Notes: generated by a model not told the origin, from the letters alone. DNA of 64,000 bases from JBBQXH01 sp963710975 (GCA_963710975.1 CAVQCG010000003.1:248001-312000), one strand, 5' to 3'. Counted from the first letter of the stretch, positions 35,751-45,242 are shown. Numbers and translations are program-made.

Positions 35751-37138
35751 CCGAGGGTCTCCGCGAGGGCCGAGGCGAGGCGATCGATGTCGTCACGCGT
35801 ATGGAGCTCGGTGACGCAGTAGAGGGCGCACTCACCGAGCTCGGGATAGGACGTCGCCAGCGAGGCGCCGCCGAAGATCCCGCGCTCGAGGAGCTGCGCG
35901 TTGACCTCGGCCACGGTTTGCCCGCTCGGGCCGAAGTCGACAACCCACTCCTTGAGCCCCGGTCCGGTGAACCGGTCGGCAACGAGGCCGTCGATCTCGG
36001 CAAGCCGCTCGAGCGCGTACGCTCGCCGAGCCAGGAGCCCGTCTCCCAGCTCGCGCATACCCTGCGGCCCCATCGCGGTGAGGTACGTCGCTGCGACGAT
36101 CCCCGCGAGCGCCGAGCTGCAGCCGGTGAAATCCGTCGCGTGTCCGCGCGTCTCGTACGACGTGGCGTCGAAGTTGCCCCAGAAGAAGTCGTGCTCGCCG
36201 TCGCGCTCGGTCGGGACGGCGACGAGATAGATGGCCGGAAGCTCGGCGATCAGGTCGTCTCCGAGTCGCGTCGCGAGGAAGCCAGCCGAGGAACCTCCCG
36301 CGTTCATGTGGTGGCCGAGGGGCTGGAGATCGCCGCATGCGAGATCGGCTCCGTAGCTGCCAGGGGGTGCGACGACTCCGAGCGACGTTGGATCTGCGCC
36401 GACCACGAGAAGCGCGCCTCTCTCGTGAACCAGGTCGGCGATCACCTGAGCCTGGGGATCGACCACGCCGAGATAGCTCGGCAACTCCAGGTAGAGCGCG
36501 GCGGCACCGTCGAGCTGCGCTGCGAGCGCATCGAGATCGAGGAGCGCCGAATCCGATGCGAAGGGAATCTCGGCGACCTGAACGCCGCTGGGCATGCGCG
36601 AGGCGATCTGGCGCCGCCGGTGAGGGCCGGCACTCCGTGCGACGAGAACGCGAGAGCGGTCGGTGACGCGCGCCGCCATGAGAAGCGCAATCGACGCACT
36701 CCAGCCCCAGTCGTAGGTCGGCACGGTTGCAAGGTCGAGCCCGACGAGCTCCGTGACGAGGCTCTGGTACTCGAACAGCGCCTGGTAGGCACCGAAGGTC
36801 GAGGCCGGGCCGAGTCCGAAGAAGGCCGTCCAGAACTCGCCTCGGCCCCCGATCTCGTCGCACACGGCCGGCACGTGGTGATTCCAGCAGCCCCCGCCGA
36901 GGAACGAGAGGACCTCGCTGCAGGGGCGATTCGCCGCCAGCGCGCCGTCGAAGTAGCGGCGAAGCTCGACCTCGGAGGCGAGAGCGGGCGGCAGGTCGAG
37001 CGGCGCGTGAAGTCGCAGCCGATCCGGGATGACGTCGAAGAGCTCGTCGAGGTCTGCGATACCGACCTCGGCGAGCATCGCGGCGCTCGTCGTGGGCGCC
37101 GAGTTCGGGATGTACGGGTGAGCGACGTGGCCGGCCAC
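35747..37138 (-). CDS. GcvPA-like PLP enzyme subunit (divergent glycine decarboxylase paralog)
   Basis: 463-aa homolog of P-protein subunit 1. The N-terminal SAAMLAEVGIADLDELFDVI, FLGGGCWNHHVP and GDLQPLGHHMNAGGSSAG follow the GcvPA plan. The block that is normally REQHIRREKATSNICTNQ reads FDATSYETRGHATDFTGCSS here, so both subunits have changed together at the active-site interface. The GTG at 37138 has a near-perfect Shine-Dalgarno AAGGAGGTGAT upstream, which decides the start. It sits 7 nt after a SnoaL-like gene and is coupled to the GcvPB-like gene. Confidence 0.82.
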   Translation of the reverse strand: MAGHVAHPYIPNSAPTTSAAMLAEVGIADLDELFDVIPDRLRLHAPLDLPPALASEVELRRYFDGALAANRPCSEVLSFLGGGCWNHHVPAVCDEIGGRGEFWTAFFGLGPASTFGAYQALFEYQSLVTELVGLDLATVPTYDWGWSASIALLMAARVTDRSRVLVARSAGPHRRRQIASRMPSGVQVAEIPFASDSALLDLDALAAQLDGAAALYLELPSYLGVVDPQAQVIADLVHERGALLVVGADPTSLGVVAPPGSYGADLACGDLQPLGHHMNAGGSSAGFLATRLGDDLIAELPAIYLVAVPTERDGEHDFFWGNFDATSYETRGHATDFTGCSSALAGIVAATYLTAMGPQGMRELGDGLLARRAYALERLAEIDGLVADRFTGPGLKEWVVDFGPSGQTVAEVNAQLLERGIFGGASLATSYPELGECALYCVTELHTRDDIDRLASALAETLG

Positions 37139-37145
37139 CGTCCGA

Positions 37146-37553
37146 TCACCTCCTTGGCCGCCGACGCTGGACGTCGACGAGGCGATAGCTGTCGAAGTAG
37201 ACGCGCGCCTCGAGTATCTCTCCATTCGAACACGCGAGCCAGGTCATGCCTTCGAACTCCCTCCGTTCCGTGTCGATCGGTACCGCATAGCGCCAGAGCT
37301 TGACCGCCCTCGTCGCGTCTGCGAGCAGGTCGACGATCTCGTAGTCGAACGTCGGTGTCTGGTCGAACCACTCTCGTGCCGTGGCCTCGATCTCGGCGCG
37401 TCCCACCAGCGGCCGCACGTCATCGAGGTCGTGCGTCCGGTGTTCGACGTCGATCATGACGCCGGTGACTGCGAAAAGCTCTCCGAACGCCACGGCGTCC
37501 CTGGCGAGGAGCGCATCCCGCCAACCGAGCGCAAGGTGTTCGGGAGTTCGCAC
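37146..37553 (-). CDS. SnoaL/NTF2-like protein
   Basis: 135-aa single-domain protein of the NTF2-like superfamily. The N-terminal helix HLALGWRDALLARDAVAFGE, then FDYEIVDLLADATRAV and the strand WLACSNGEILEARVYFDSYR give the cone-shaped fold. Members bind or isomerise small hydrophobic molecules; no catalytic pair can be fixed here. The GTG at 37553 starts the homologous region. It is the first gene of an operon with the divergent GcvPA/GcvPB-like pair, so it may process their substrate or product. Confidence 0.72.
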   Translation of the reverse strand: MRTPEHLALGWRDALLARDAVAFGELFAVTGVMIDVEHRTHDLDDVRPLVGRAEIEATAREWFDQTPTFDYEIVDLLADATRAVKLWRYAVPIDTERREFEGMTWLACSNGEILEARVYFDSYRLVDVQRRRPRR

Positions 37554-37703
37554 GGCGTGTGACCCGAGCCTAACCTGCTGCCCCCGCGCCGGCCGGACGG
37601 ATCGACGCGAGATCGGCAATCTGCCTGCATATGCGGGTTTCCCGTAGCGGGATCGGTGGGTGACCTGATGTCGCTGGCTGTCTCGCCTGCGATATTCGGT
37701 GGC

Positions 37704-39101
37704 ATGCGCCACGGAGCGCTCTTGCTTGCGGGTTCGTTGTTGCTTCTCACACCCGCGGCCGCACGGTCGGCCACGCCCGCGGCGACGCCGCTTCCGGTCG
37801 TTCAGCTCGAGTTCCCGATTCCGCTGGTTGCGAGCGGCGACCGCGTCGAGATGGGGTACGACACCCGGGGCATTCCGTCCGCGACGGGGTTCCTCTACGT
37901 GCGCAACGATCTCCGGCGCAGTTTCACCCGCGTCGTGATGAGGCGAAGGAAGGCGGAGAAGCAACTCGTGCCGAGCGATGGCCTCAGGGTGCTTCGGGCA
38001 GTGGTGCCCGCCAGTCTGCTCCGTGGGCACAAGCTCTTCTACTACGCCGTCGTGCGGGACCCGAGAACCGGCCAGTCGGTCAGAGTCCCCGCCGCTGGCG
38101 CCCGGGCGCCGGAGTTCGTATGGGTCATCAACCGAGCCGGGCGAGTGCGGTTGGGTGCGCATCGGTTCGGCCATCCGCGAGCTCCCGAGGCCGCTGTCGC
38201 AAGGGCCGGCCCGGGCGATGTCGCGTTCGAGAACCCCCAGGAGGGCGCACGGTTTGGCCCGTGGTCGTTTGATGTCGCCCCCGACCGTTCGATCTGGCTG
38301 CTCGACGAACTCAACAAGCGGCTGCTCGTCTGGGGGCCCGACCGGCCCGACATATCGGAGCGTTCGGTGCCGTTGCCGTTCTATCCGATCGACTTCACGC
38401 TGGGTCCCGCGGGCAGCCTCTACGTCACACGCCAGGGACCTCCGGGCACTCCAGCAATCCACTTGACTCGAGTGGCTTCGATGGGAGAAGTGCTCTGGGA
38501 GAGCACGCTGGACACCGAGATCTTCAACTCGCAGCTTCGCACCGGCCCCGACGGCACCCTCTACTGGACTGCGCCCGGCTTCTCGCCGCGAACCGAGCGT
38601 GGCTCTGAGCGCCGCTGGACACCGTCGGCCACGCCGGGAGGCCAGCCGCTCTCCGTCACCGAGCAGCAGCGGTTGGCTCTGTGGGGTCTCCAGCCAGTGA
38701 CCGGCAGGCTGCGGTTGATGGAGGTTTGGGCGTCAGCGCACGAGATGCGATACGCGCTGGTCGACCTGGCCGATCGGCTCATTCGCGCGTGGCGGGTGCG
38801 TAGCCAAACCGACATCACTGGGGTGCTCGAGGCTACGCCCGGTCTCGTCGGCGGCGACCCGGTGGTGATCGTGGAGGTCACAGCCGGATCGGGCCTCGAC
38901 TTCAGGTGGGAGTACGTCGTGCTGCGGCTCGCACCCGGCGGTGGAACCCGGGCACGCTTCTCGCTGTCACACGCCGCCTGGGGTGACGTGATCACCGCCC
39001 TACGCGTCGGCCCCGACGGGAAGCTCTATCAACTCGGCTCGTCACCGACCGCCGGCATCGTCATCAACCGGTTCCCGCTCGGCCCGGTCCCGCAGCGCTG
39101 A
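37704..39101 (+). CDS. Secreted beta-propeller-like protein, unknown function
   Basis: 465-aa exported protein. The ATG at 37704 gives a normal Sec signal peptide (MRHGALLLAGSLLLL, then an Ala-rich cleavage region); in-frame sequence upstream to 37656 would spoil it. The mature part is rich in short beta segments with repeats of the type VAPDRSIWLLDELNKRLLVW, LGPAGSLYVTRQG, TGPDGTLYWTAPG and VGPDGKLYQLGSS, typical of NHL/SMP-30-like propellers. Function unknown; a surface binding role is plausible. It diverges from the SnoaL-like gene. Confidence 0.7.
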   Translation: MRHGALLLAGSLLLLTPAAARSATPAATPLPVVQLEFPIPLVASGDRVEMGYDTRGIPSATGFLYVRNDLRRSFTRVVMRRRKAEKQLVPSDGLRVLRAVVPASLLRGHKLFYYAVVRDPRTGQSVRVPAAGARAPEFVWVINRAGRVRLGAHRFGHPRAPEAAVARAGPGDVAFENPQEGARFGPWSFDVAPDRSIWLLDELNKRLLVWGPDRPDISERSVPLPFYPIDFTLGPAGSLYVTRQGPPGTPAIHLTRVASMGEVLWESTLDTEIFNSQLRTGPDGTLYWTAPGFSPRTERGSERRWTPSATPGGQPLSVTEQQRLALWGLQPVTGRLRLMEVWASAHEMRYALVDLADRLIRAWRVRSQTDITGVLEATPGLVGGDPVVIVEVTAGSGLDFRWEYVVLRLAPGGGTRARFSLSHAAWGDVITALRVGPDGKLYQLGSSPTAGIVINRFPLGPVPQR

Positions 39102-39154
39102 CCATGTAGCCGCCGCCCAGCGGGCCTGCCCTGACCTGCGGCTACTCTCTGTCG

Positions 39155-40999
39155 GTGCCGCGCCGCGAGGACATCCGGAACGTCGCCATCGTCGCGCACG
39201 TCGACCACGGCAAGACCACCCTCGTCGACGCGCTCCTCTGGGAGTCGGGCGCGTTCCGCGAGAACCAGGACGTCGCCGAGCGAGTGCTCGACACGATGGA
39301 TCTCGAGCGGGAGAAGGGGATCACGATCCTCGCGAAGAACACCGCTGTTCGGTACGGGGGGACGAAGATCAACATCGTCGACACGCCGGGGCATGCCGAC
39401 TTCGGCGGTGAGGTCGAGCGAGGCCTCACCATGGTGGACGGCGTCCTTCTGCTGGTCGACGCGAGCGAGGGGCCTCTGCCGCAGACGCGCTTCGTCCTGC
39501 GCAAGGCGCTCGAGGCTCGCCTCCCGGTGATCCTCGTCGTCAACAAGGTCGACCGCCCGGACGCTCGTATCGGCGAGGTCGTGAACGAGGTCTACGAGCT
39601 GTTCCTCGACCTCGACGCCGACGAGAGCCAGATCGAGTTTCCGATCGTCTACACGAACGCGCGGGAAGGTCGCGCCTCGCTCGACCCGGATCCGGACGCC
39701 CTCGGCCCCGACCTGCAGCCGCTTCTCGATCTCGTCCTCGACCGAATTCCGGCACCAGAGTACGACGCGGAGCACCCGCTCCAGGCGCTCGTCACGAATC
39801 TCGACGCCTCGCCCTACGTAGGCCGGCTCGCGCTCTGCCGGGTTCAGCACGGCACGATCCGGCGCACGCAACAGGTCGCGTGGTGTCGCGCAGATGGGAC
39901 GATCGAACGCGCGAAGGTGACCGAGCTCTACGTCTCAGAGGCTCTCGACCGCGTTGACGCGGAGGAGGCCGGCCCGGGCGAGATCATCGCCGTCGCCGGT
40001 ATTCCCGAAGTCACGATCGGCGAGACGCTCGCCGACCCGGACGACCCGCGGGCGCTTCCGGTGATCACCGTCGACGAGCCGTCGCTCTCGATGACCGTTG
40101 GCATCAACACGTCGCCGCTCTCCGGGCGGGACGGCGACAAGCTGACCGCGCGCCAGGTCGAGAACCGACTCAAGGCGGAGCTGATCGGCAACGTTGCGCT
40201 TCGCGCGCTGCCGACCGAGCGCCCCGAGGTCTGGGAGGTACAGGGCCGGGGCGAGCTCCAGCTCGCGGTGCTCGTGGAGCAGATGCGGCGCGAGGGGTTC
40301 GAGCTCACAGTCGGCAAGCCGCAGGTCGTCACCCGGCTTGTCGATGGCAAAGTGCACGAACCGGTCGAGCGCGTCTCCGTCGACGTGCCCGAGGAGTACC
40401 TCGGGGTGGTCACTCAGCTCTTCGCGCTGCGCAAGGGGCGCACAGAGGCACTCGTCAACCACGGCACCGGGTGGGTGCGGATGGAGGTCATCGTTCCCGC
40501 CCGCGGCCTCATCGGGTTTCGTACGGAGTTCCTCACGGAGACGCGCGGAACGGGCATCCTGCACCACGTCTTCGACCGGTTCGAGCCGTGGCACGGCGAC
40601 CTTCGCACGCGACCGACGGGGAGCCTCGTCGCCGACCGGCAGGGGAAGACGACGGCGTTCGCGATTCTCAATCTTCAGGAGCGCGGCTCGCTCTTCGTCG
40701 CGCCAGGGGCCGACGTGTACGAGGGGATGATCGTCGGCGAGAACGCACGGGCAGAGGATCTCGACGTGAACGCCACGAAGGAGAAGAAGCTCACGAACAT
40801 GCGCTCGTCGACGAGCGAGGAGCTGGTGCGGCTGATTCCGCCCCGGGCGATGTCGCTCGATCAGGCGCTCGAGTTCATTCGCGAGGACGAGTGCGTGGAG
40901 GTCACGCCGGACAACGTGCGCCTACGCAAGGTCGAGCTGTCGGGGCAGAGGCGCCAGACGACGGCAAGCCGCAAGGCGCGCGGCCTGGCGGTTGCCTGA
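39155..40999 (+). CDS. typA: Ribosome-binding GTPase TypA/BipA
   Basis: 614-aa translational GTPase that binds the ribosome and helps 50S assembly under stress. G1 is AHVDHGKTTLVDALL, G3 DTPGHADFGGEVERG and G4 VNKVDRPDA. EF-G-like domains II, III and V and the BipA-specific C-terminal domain (EKKLTNMRSSTSEELVRL, then LEFIREDECVEVTPDNVR) are complete. GTG start. Its TGA overlaps the greA ATG (TGATG), so the two are translationally coupled. Confidence 0.95.
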   Translation: MPRREDIRNVAIVAHVDHGKTTLVDALLWESGAFRENQDVAERVLDTMDLEREKGITILAKNTAVRYGGTKINIVDTPGHADFGGEVERGLTMVDGVLLLVDASEGPLPQTRFVLRKALEARLPVILVVNKVDRPDARIGEVVNEVYELFLDLDADESQIEFPIVYTNAREGRASLDPDPDALGPDLQPLLDLVLDRIPAPEYDAEHPLQALVTNLDASPYVGRLALCRVQHGTIRRTQQVAWCRADGTIERAKVTELYVSEALDRVDAEEAGPGEIIAVAGIPEVTIGETLADPDDPRALPVITVDEPSLSMTVGINTSPLSGRDGDKLTARQVENRLKAELIGNVALRALPTERPEVWEVQGRGELQLAVLVEQMRREGFELTVGKPQVVTRLVDGKVHEPVERVSVDVPEEYLGVVTQLFALRKGRTEALVNHGTGWVRMEVIVPARGLIGFRTEFLTETRGTGILHHVFDRFEPWHGDLRTRPTGSLVADRQGKTTAFAILNLQERGSLFVAPGADVYEGMIVGENARAEDLDVNATKEKKLTNMRSSTSEELVRLIPPRAMSLDQALEFIREDECVEVTPDNVRLRKVELSGQRRQTTASRKARGLAVA

Positions 41000-41442
41000 T
41001 GGGGGAGCAGTTGACAGCCCAGCAGCACGCCACGCTCGCAGCCGAGCTGGCCGAGCTGGAAGGGCCGAAGCGCGCCGAGATGGTCGATGCGATCGCGGCC
41101 GCGCGGGCCCACGGGGACCTGTCTGAGAACTTCGAGTATCACGCGGCGAAGAACGAGCAAGGGCTCCTCGAGCGCCGGATCACGATCCTCCGCGCCAGGG
41201 TCGAGACTGCCGAGATCGTCGAGGCGGGTGGCTCGGACATCGTGGCGGTCGGTTCACGCGTCACGGTCGAGGACGAATTCGGAGACAGGCTCGAGATCGA
41301 GATCTCGAGCCTCGGCGGCGACGGCGCCGTCTCGTCGTCCTCGCCTCTCGGTGCGGCACTCATCGGCAAGCGAGTGGGCGAGACCGCGGACGTGCCCGCG
41401 CCGCGTGGCGCCTGGAAGGCCACTGTCGTCGAGATCCTGTGA
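40999..41442 (+). CDS. greA: Transcription elongation factor GreA
   Basis: 147-aa cleavage factor that rescues backtracked RNA polymerase. The N-terminal coiled coil carries the acidic tip in HGDLSENFEYHAAKNEQ, followed by the C-terminal FKBP-like domain (GSRVTVEDEFGDRLEIEI). It is a little shorter than E. coli GreA (158 aa) but complete. The ATG overlaps the typA stop; the conserved region starts at this Met. Confidence 0.9.
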   Translation: MGEQLTAQQHATLAAELAELEGPKRAEMVDAIAAARAHGDLSENFEYHAAKNEQGLLERRITILRARVETAEIVEAGGSDIVAVGSRVTVEDEFGDRLEIEISSLGGDGAVSSSSPLGAALIGKRVGETADVPAPRGAWKATVVEIL

Positions 41443-41494
41443 ATCCCGACGGGCGTCGCTCGCTGCTTCACGAAGATATCGCGCACGCACGCAC

Positions 41495-41530
41495 GCGTTA
41501 CGCACAATTGCGTTACGCGATTTAGCGTAA
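41495..41530. promoter_or_regulatory. Operator-like repeats upstream of the AAA ATPase gene
   Basis: GCGTTACGC occurs twice in direct orientation (41495-41503 and 41510-41518), 15 bp apart. The second overlaps a palindrome TTACGC-N6-GCGTAA at 41513-41530. A TATAGT box (41550-41555) follows. The arrangement suggests a repressor or activator site; no regulator is identified. Confidence 0.45.
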
Positions 41531-41561
41531 GAAGAAGTACGCGGCCGGGTATAGTAGTCTC

Positions 41562-42710
41562 ATCGGCGGCGCAGACACGACGAATCCCTTCCGCTTCGGA
41601 GCCCTTGCCCTCGACGAGGCCTTCACCGATCGGGAACCCGAGATCGCGGAGTTGACCGCGGACGTGAAGAACGGGCAGGACGTCGTCGTCTTCGCGCCCC
41701 GGCGGTACGGGAAATCCTCCCTCGTCTGGCGCGTCTCCCAGGAGTCGATCGCCGCGGGCATCCTCGTCGCGCACGTCGACCTGATGACCGCGCCGACCAA
41801 GGCGCGGCTCGCGGAGAAGCTCGCGAGGACGATTCACGAAGACATTGCCTCGCCGCTCTTCCGCGTACGCGAGCGCTTGCGCGTCTTCAGTGGGCTGCGA
41901 ATCGCCCCGGTCATCACGATCAGCGCCGACGACGGGTCGCCCAGCTTCAGCTTCGACGCAAGCCACCGTGCGAGCGACATCGATGCGACGCTGGAGCGCC
42001 TACTCCAGCTTCCCGGCCAGATCGCCGCGGATCGCGGTCGCCGGGTCGCACTCGTCCTCGACGAGTTCCAGGAGATCGTCGACATCGACCGCGGATTGCC
42101 GAAGCTCATGCGCTCGGTGTTCCAGGAGCAGCCGGAGGTCGCGCATCTCTACCTCGGCAGCAAGCGACACATGATGGAGCGGATCTTCAACGACGAGAAC
42201 GAGCCGTTCTGGAGGAGCGCCCGCCAGATGGAGCTCGGAGTCATCCCTCGTGCGTCCTTCGGGCCGTACCTCGAGCGGAGATTCAACGAGACGCGGCGCG
42301 CTACCGAACCCGGGGTGATCGCGGCTGTCCTCGATCTGACCCTTGGACATCCGTACGCAACGCAGGAGCTCTGCTACTTCCTCTGGGAGGAGTCCACCGC
42401 CGGCGAGTCGGTGACCAGGGCGCAACTCGAGGAGGCTGTCGCCCGGGTCGTGCGATCGGAGCACGCCCACTTCAGCCTGATCTGGGAGAAGGCGGCGACG
42501 ACCCAGCGCCTTCTGCTTCAGGCCCTGGCCGCCGAGGAGGGGCGCCCGCTGACGGCCGCGTATCGTCAGCGGCACGGGCTGCCGGCACCGTCGAGCGTGC
42601 AGCGTGCGCTTGGGACGCTCGTCAAGGACGAGCTCGTGGTGCGCGACGCGGGCGTCTACCGCATCGCGGAGACGTTCCTGGCCGAGTGGATCCGCCGGAA
42701 CGAGGGCTGA
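41562..42710 (+). CDS. AAA-family ATPase with C-terminal winged-helix region
   Basis: STAND-like ATPase of about 380 aa. The P-loop is FAPRRYGKSSL, Walker B is ALVLDEFQEI, and the conserved lead-in NPFRFGALALDEAF lies well before it. The C-terminal ~100 residues look like a winged helix (LQALAAEEGRPLTAAYRQRH, then VQRALGTLVKDELV). The first usual start is TTG at 41652, but the conserved N-terminus extends upstream with no ATG, GTG or TTG after the in-frame stop. I mark the in-frame ATC at 41562, which lies 7 nt past a TATAGT box. The role is unknown. Confidence 0.7.
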   Translation: MGGADTTNPFRFGALALDEAFTDREPEIAELTADVKNGQDVVVFAPRRYGKSSLVWRVSQESIAAGILVAHVDLMTAPTKARLAEKLARTIHEDIASPLFRVRERLRVFSGLRIAPVITISADDGSPSFSFDASHRASDIDATLERLLQLPGQIAADRGRRVALVLDEFQEIVDIDRGLPKLMRSVFQEQPEVAHLYLGSKRHMMERIFNDENEPFWRSARQMELGVIPRASFGPYLERRFNETRRATEPGVIAAVLDLTLGHPYATQELCYFLWEESTAGESVTRAQLEEAVARVVRSEHAHFSLIWEKAATTQRLLLQALAAEEGRPLTAAYRQRHGLPAPSSVQRALGTLVKDELVVRDAGVYRIAETFLAEWIRRNEG

Positions 42711-42773
42711 TCACACGAGCGTGTAGTCGACGATCGTGTCAGGGGTCGCAACTGCGACCGAGCCGTAGAGCGG

Positions 42774-43148
42774 TCACTTCCCCTTGAACGTCTCGACGAG
42801 CTGACCCGCCTGCTCGCTCGTGAGCCCCCGGAGCTCGAGCGTCAGTCGTGCCGAGTCGAAGGTGGGGAGCCCGGGCCTCTGGACGTCCGGATCCCGGGAG
42901 GCCTCCATGCTCGCACGAACGTGCTCGAGCGGGATCCCCTCGGTCCGGGCGATCCGCTCGAGCATCAGCACGGCGCACGCGGTGACGCCGGAGAGAAAGA
43001 GCTCGGCCGCGCCGGGCTCCTCACCGGGCCCGTTGTACGGCGCCATCGCATAGTCGTCGACGAGGAAGTTGTTCGAACGGACTCTTCCGAGAGCCCGTCC
43101 CGGAATGCCGCTCGACGCGGTCTCTGCCTGCCAGGTCAGGGTGCTCAC
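42774..43148 (-). CDS. OsmC-family protein
   Basis: 124-aa OsmC/Ohr-fold protein. The central helix GAAELFLSGVTACAVLMLER is typical and holds the peroxidatic-type Cys. A second, resolving Cys is not found near the C-terminus (EQAGQLVETFKGK), so thiol peroxidase activity is doubtful. It diverges from the broken membrane protein gene at 43230. Confidence 0.75.
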   Translation of the reverse strand: MSTLTWQAETASSGIPGRALGRVRSNNFLVDDYAMAPYNGPGEEPGAAELFLSGVTACAVLMLERIARTEGIPLEHVRASMEASRDPDVQRPGLPTFDSARLTLELRGLTSEQAGQLVETFKGK

Positions 43149-43229
43149 CGGATGCCTCCTTTGCCAGTCGACAGCCTACTCGGAGTAGCACGACCGTCTC
43201 GGGGCGCAGTCGCCGGTACTGTTGCGTGC

Positions 43230-44786
43230 GTGAATCCTCGGGTCGGCGCGCGCCCGAAACGGCTCGAGCTCGTTCTCGCTGGCTGCCTGGCCGCTGCGAC
43301 GAGCCTTCTGCTCCTCGTCCTCGGCCCCGTGCCCGGCGACGAGCCGGCGCACCTCTACCGGACGTTGCTCGCCCGCGACAACGCGATCGTCTGGGACAAC
43401 CTGTGGTACGGGGGCCACTACCCGCTCGCCTACAGCCTCTTCTACTACCCGCTGGCCAATGTCGTCGGGAATCTGCCGCTCGTCCTCGCTGCGGCGGTCG
43501 CGGCTGCGTGGCTCTTCTCGGCGATCTGCATCGACGAATGGGGTGAAGCGGCGCGCTGGCCCTCGCGGCTGTTGGAATCCTGGCGGCGGCGCCTCTCTTC
43601 ACCGCGCTCTACAGCTACGCCCTCGGTCTTGCCGCGCTCCTCGGGGCGCTACCCGGGCGTTCAGCTGCGCCGCGGTGGCTCGGCGTCGGGCTGGCGGTGC
43701 TCACGCTCGGCTTCAGCTGGCGTTCGCGTTTGTCTGATCCTGCTCGCCATTCTCCTCATCCACGCCGCGTCAGTCGCCGACCGTTGCCCTGAGCCGCCGT
43801 TGCCGCGATCGCGGGTGCCGGTGCCGCAGTCTTCCGGGTCTTCCCAGCGGCGTTTTGCGTATCTCATCGTCAGCGCTCGGCGCGTTGCTTGCCTGGCAGT
43901 CTCCTCGAGGCCGGGTCCTGTGTCTTCGTGGTCTGGGGATCGCCGTCTGGTCGCGTATCTCGTCCCATCCCGATCGGCGACAACATCACGCGCTGCGTGC
44001 GTTGGTCTTCCCGGTGATGCTGCTGACCGCGTTCCTGTCGCACTTCCGGCCGAGGTGCGTCCCGCGCTCTCCGCAGCCCTCGCCTACAACGTCGTTCCCT
44101 ACCTGATGCTGATTCCGTACAGGTCGGACGGGCGTTCGGCGGATAGCGCCTTCTGGAGTCAGGCCGTCGACTACGTTCGGACGCACGGGGCGGGTGGCTA
44201 CCGGGTCGAAGTCGTGCCGACAGCAAGCCACTGGGAGGCGTACTGGGTGCCGAAGGCGGATATCGCCCTCGCCCGTGGCTGGTACCGCCAGCTCGACGAG
44301 GCGGACAACAGCGTGCTCTACGGCGAGCAGTTGAGCGGGCAGGAGTACCGGGCGTGGCTCCGCAGCGTGGGTGTCAGGTACGTCGTGCGGCCGCTGACCA
44401 AGCTCGACTTCGCCGGTGCGACTGGGGAGGCAGCGCTCCTCGACTCTGGCCGCTCGGGGCTCGCTCCGGTCCTACGTACCAGCCAGGTCGTCGTCTACGA
44501 GCTTCCCGCTGCTACGCCGATCCTGACCGGATCGAACCCATCGCGGATCACGACCTTCAGCCACGACCGCATCGCGGGGGCCAGCTCAGCGGCCGGGAGC
44601 TACTTCCTGCGGGTGCGCTACACGCCGTACTGGGACGTGATTGCGGGAGACGTCTGCCTGAGCCGTGGCCCGAACGGCATGACAACCATGTCCGTACGGA
44701 CACCCGGGCCGTTCGTTCTGTCGGCGCCGAGCTCTCCGGAAGATCTGGTCGAGTCTCTCGCGATCGCCGACGAGCCGCCCTGCTGA
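43230..44786 (+). pseudogene. Polytopic membrane protein (GT-C/YfhO-like architecture), frameshifted in the middle
   Basis: The first ~110 residues (hydrophobic helix AGCLAAATSLLLLVLGPV, then PGDEPAHLYRTLLARDN and YGGHYPLAYSLFYYPLANV) and the last ~230 residues (FWSQAVDYVRTHGAGGYRVE, VGVRYVVRPLTKLDF) read well in one frame. Between ~43.55 and ~44.08 kb the hydrophobic sequence jumps between frames: LFTALYSYALGLAALLGAL is only seen one frame over. Several indels summing to a multiple of three would explain this. The extracytoplasmic C-terminal domain resembles those of large membrane glycosyltransferase-like proteins. GTG start. Confidence 0.65.
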
Positions 44787-44802
44787 CGGGCTAGCGAGCC
44801 CG
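44787..44802. terminator. Short hairpin between convergent genes
   Basis: 6-bp stem (44787-44792 with 44797-44802), loop AGCG. It overlaps the minus-strand stop codon and could end both transcripts. Confidence 0.35.
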
Positions 44803-45208
44803 CATCCGGTTGTTGCGCGGGTTGTGCTCGACCTCCGCCAGGGCGAGGGCCTCCATCACGGGCGGGACATAGTTCGCGAACCGACCACGGAGCCCCTTCT
44901 TCAACCCGTACCAGCCGCCGACCGGATTCCCCGGTGAGCGAGCCCATGCCTCGACCGTTCCATCGGCCGCCGGACTTCTGCTCGTCCGCGCTCCCGAGCG
45001 GCATCCAGTCTCCGTGCGCGCGCAGCATCTCGTGCAGGTCGGTCAGGCACCGCAACTGGTAGCCGAGTCTGGTCTTGCCGACGATGACGACCAGAGCGGG
45101 CGGATCTGCGGCCTCGTCACGAAACGCCTGGAAGTCTGACTGTCCGCTCGGCGTCTTCAGTGCCCATGGCTGCTCCGGCGTCCCGGAGCCTTCGAGGTCC
45201 ACACCCAT
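44791..45208 (-). pseudogene. Small conserved protein of unknown function, single frameshift
   Basis: Two reading frames together give a 138-aa actinobacterial conserved protein. The first (QPWALKTPSGQSDFQAFRDE, then GDWMPLGSADEQK) starts at ATG 45208 behind AGGAGG. The second (GTVEAWARSPGNPVGGWYG, then VEHNPRNNRMRAR) ends at the TAG at 44791. They join as DEQK-PAADGTVEAW if one base near 44974 is removed. I recognise the family as a domain of unknown function but do not know its role. It converges on the membrane protein and diverges from the FGE gene. Confidence 0.7.
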
Positions 45209-45242
45209 CTTCGCCTCCTGACCAGGTCGAATCGGCGGGGGC

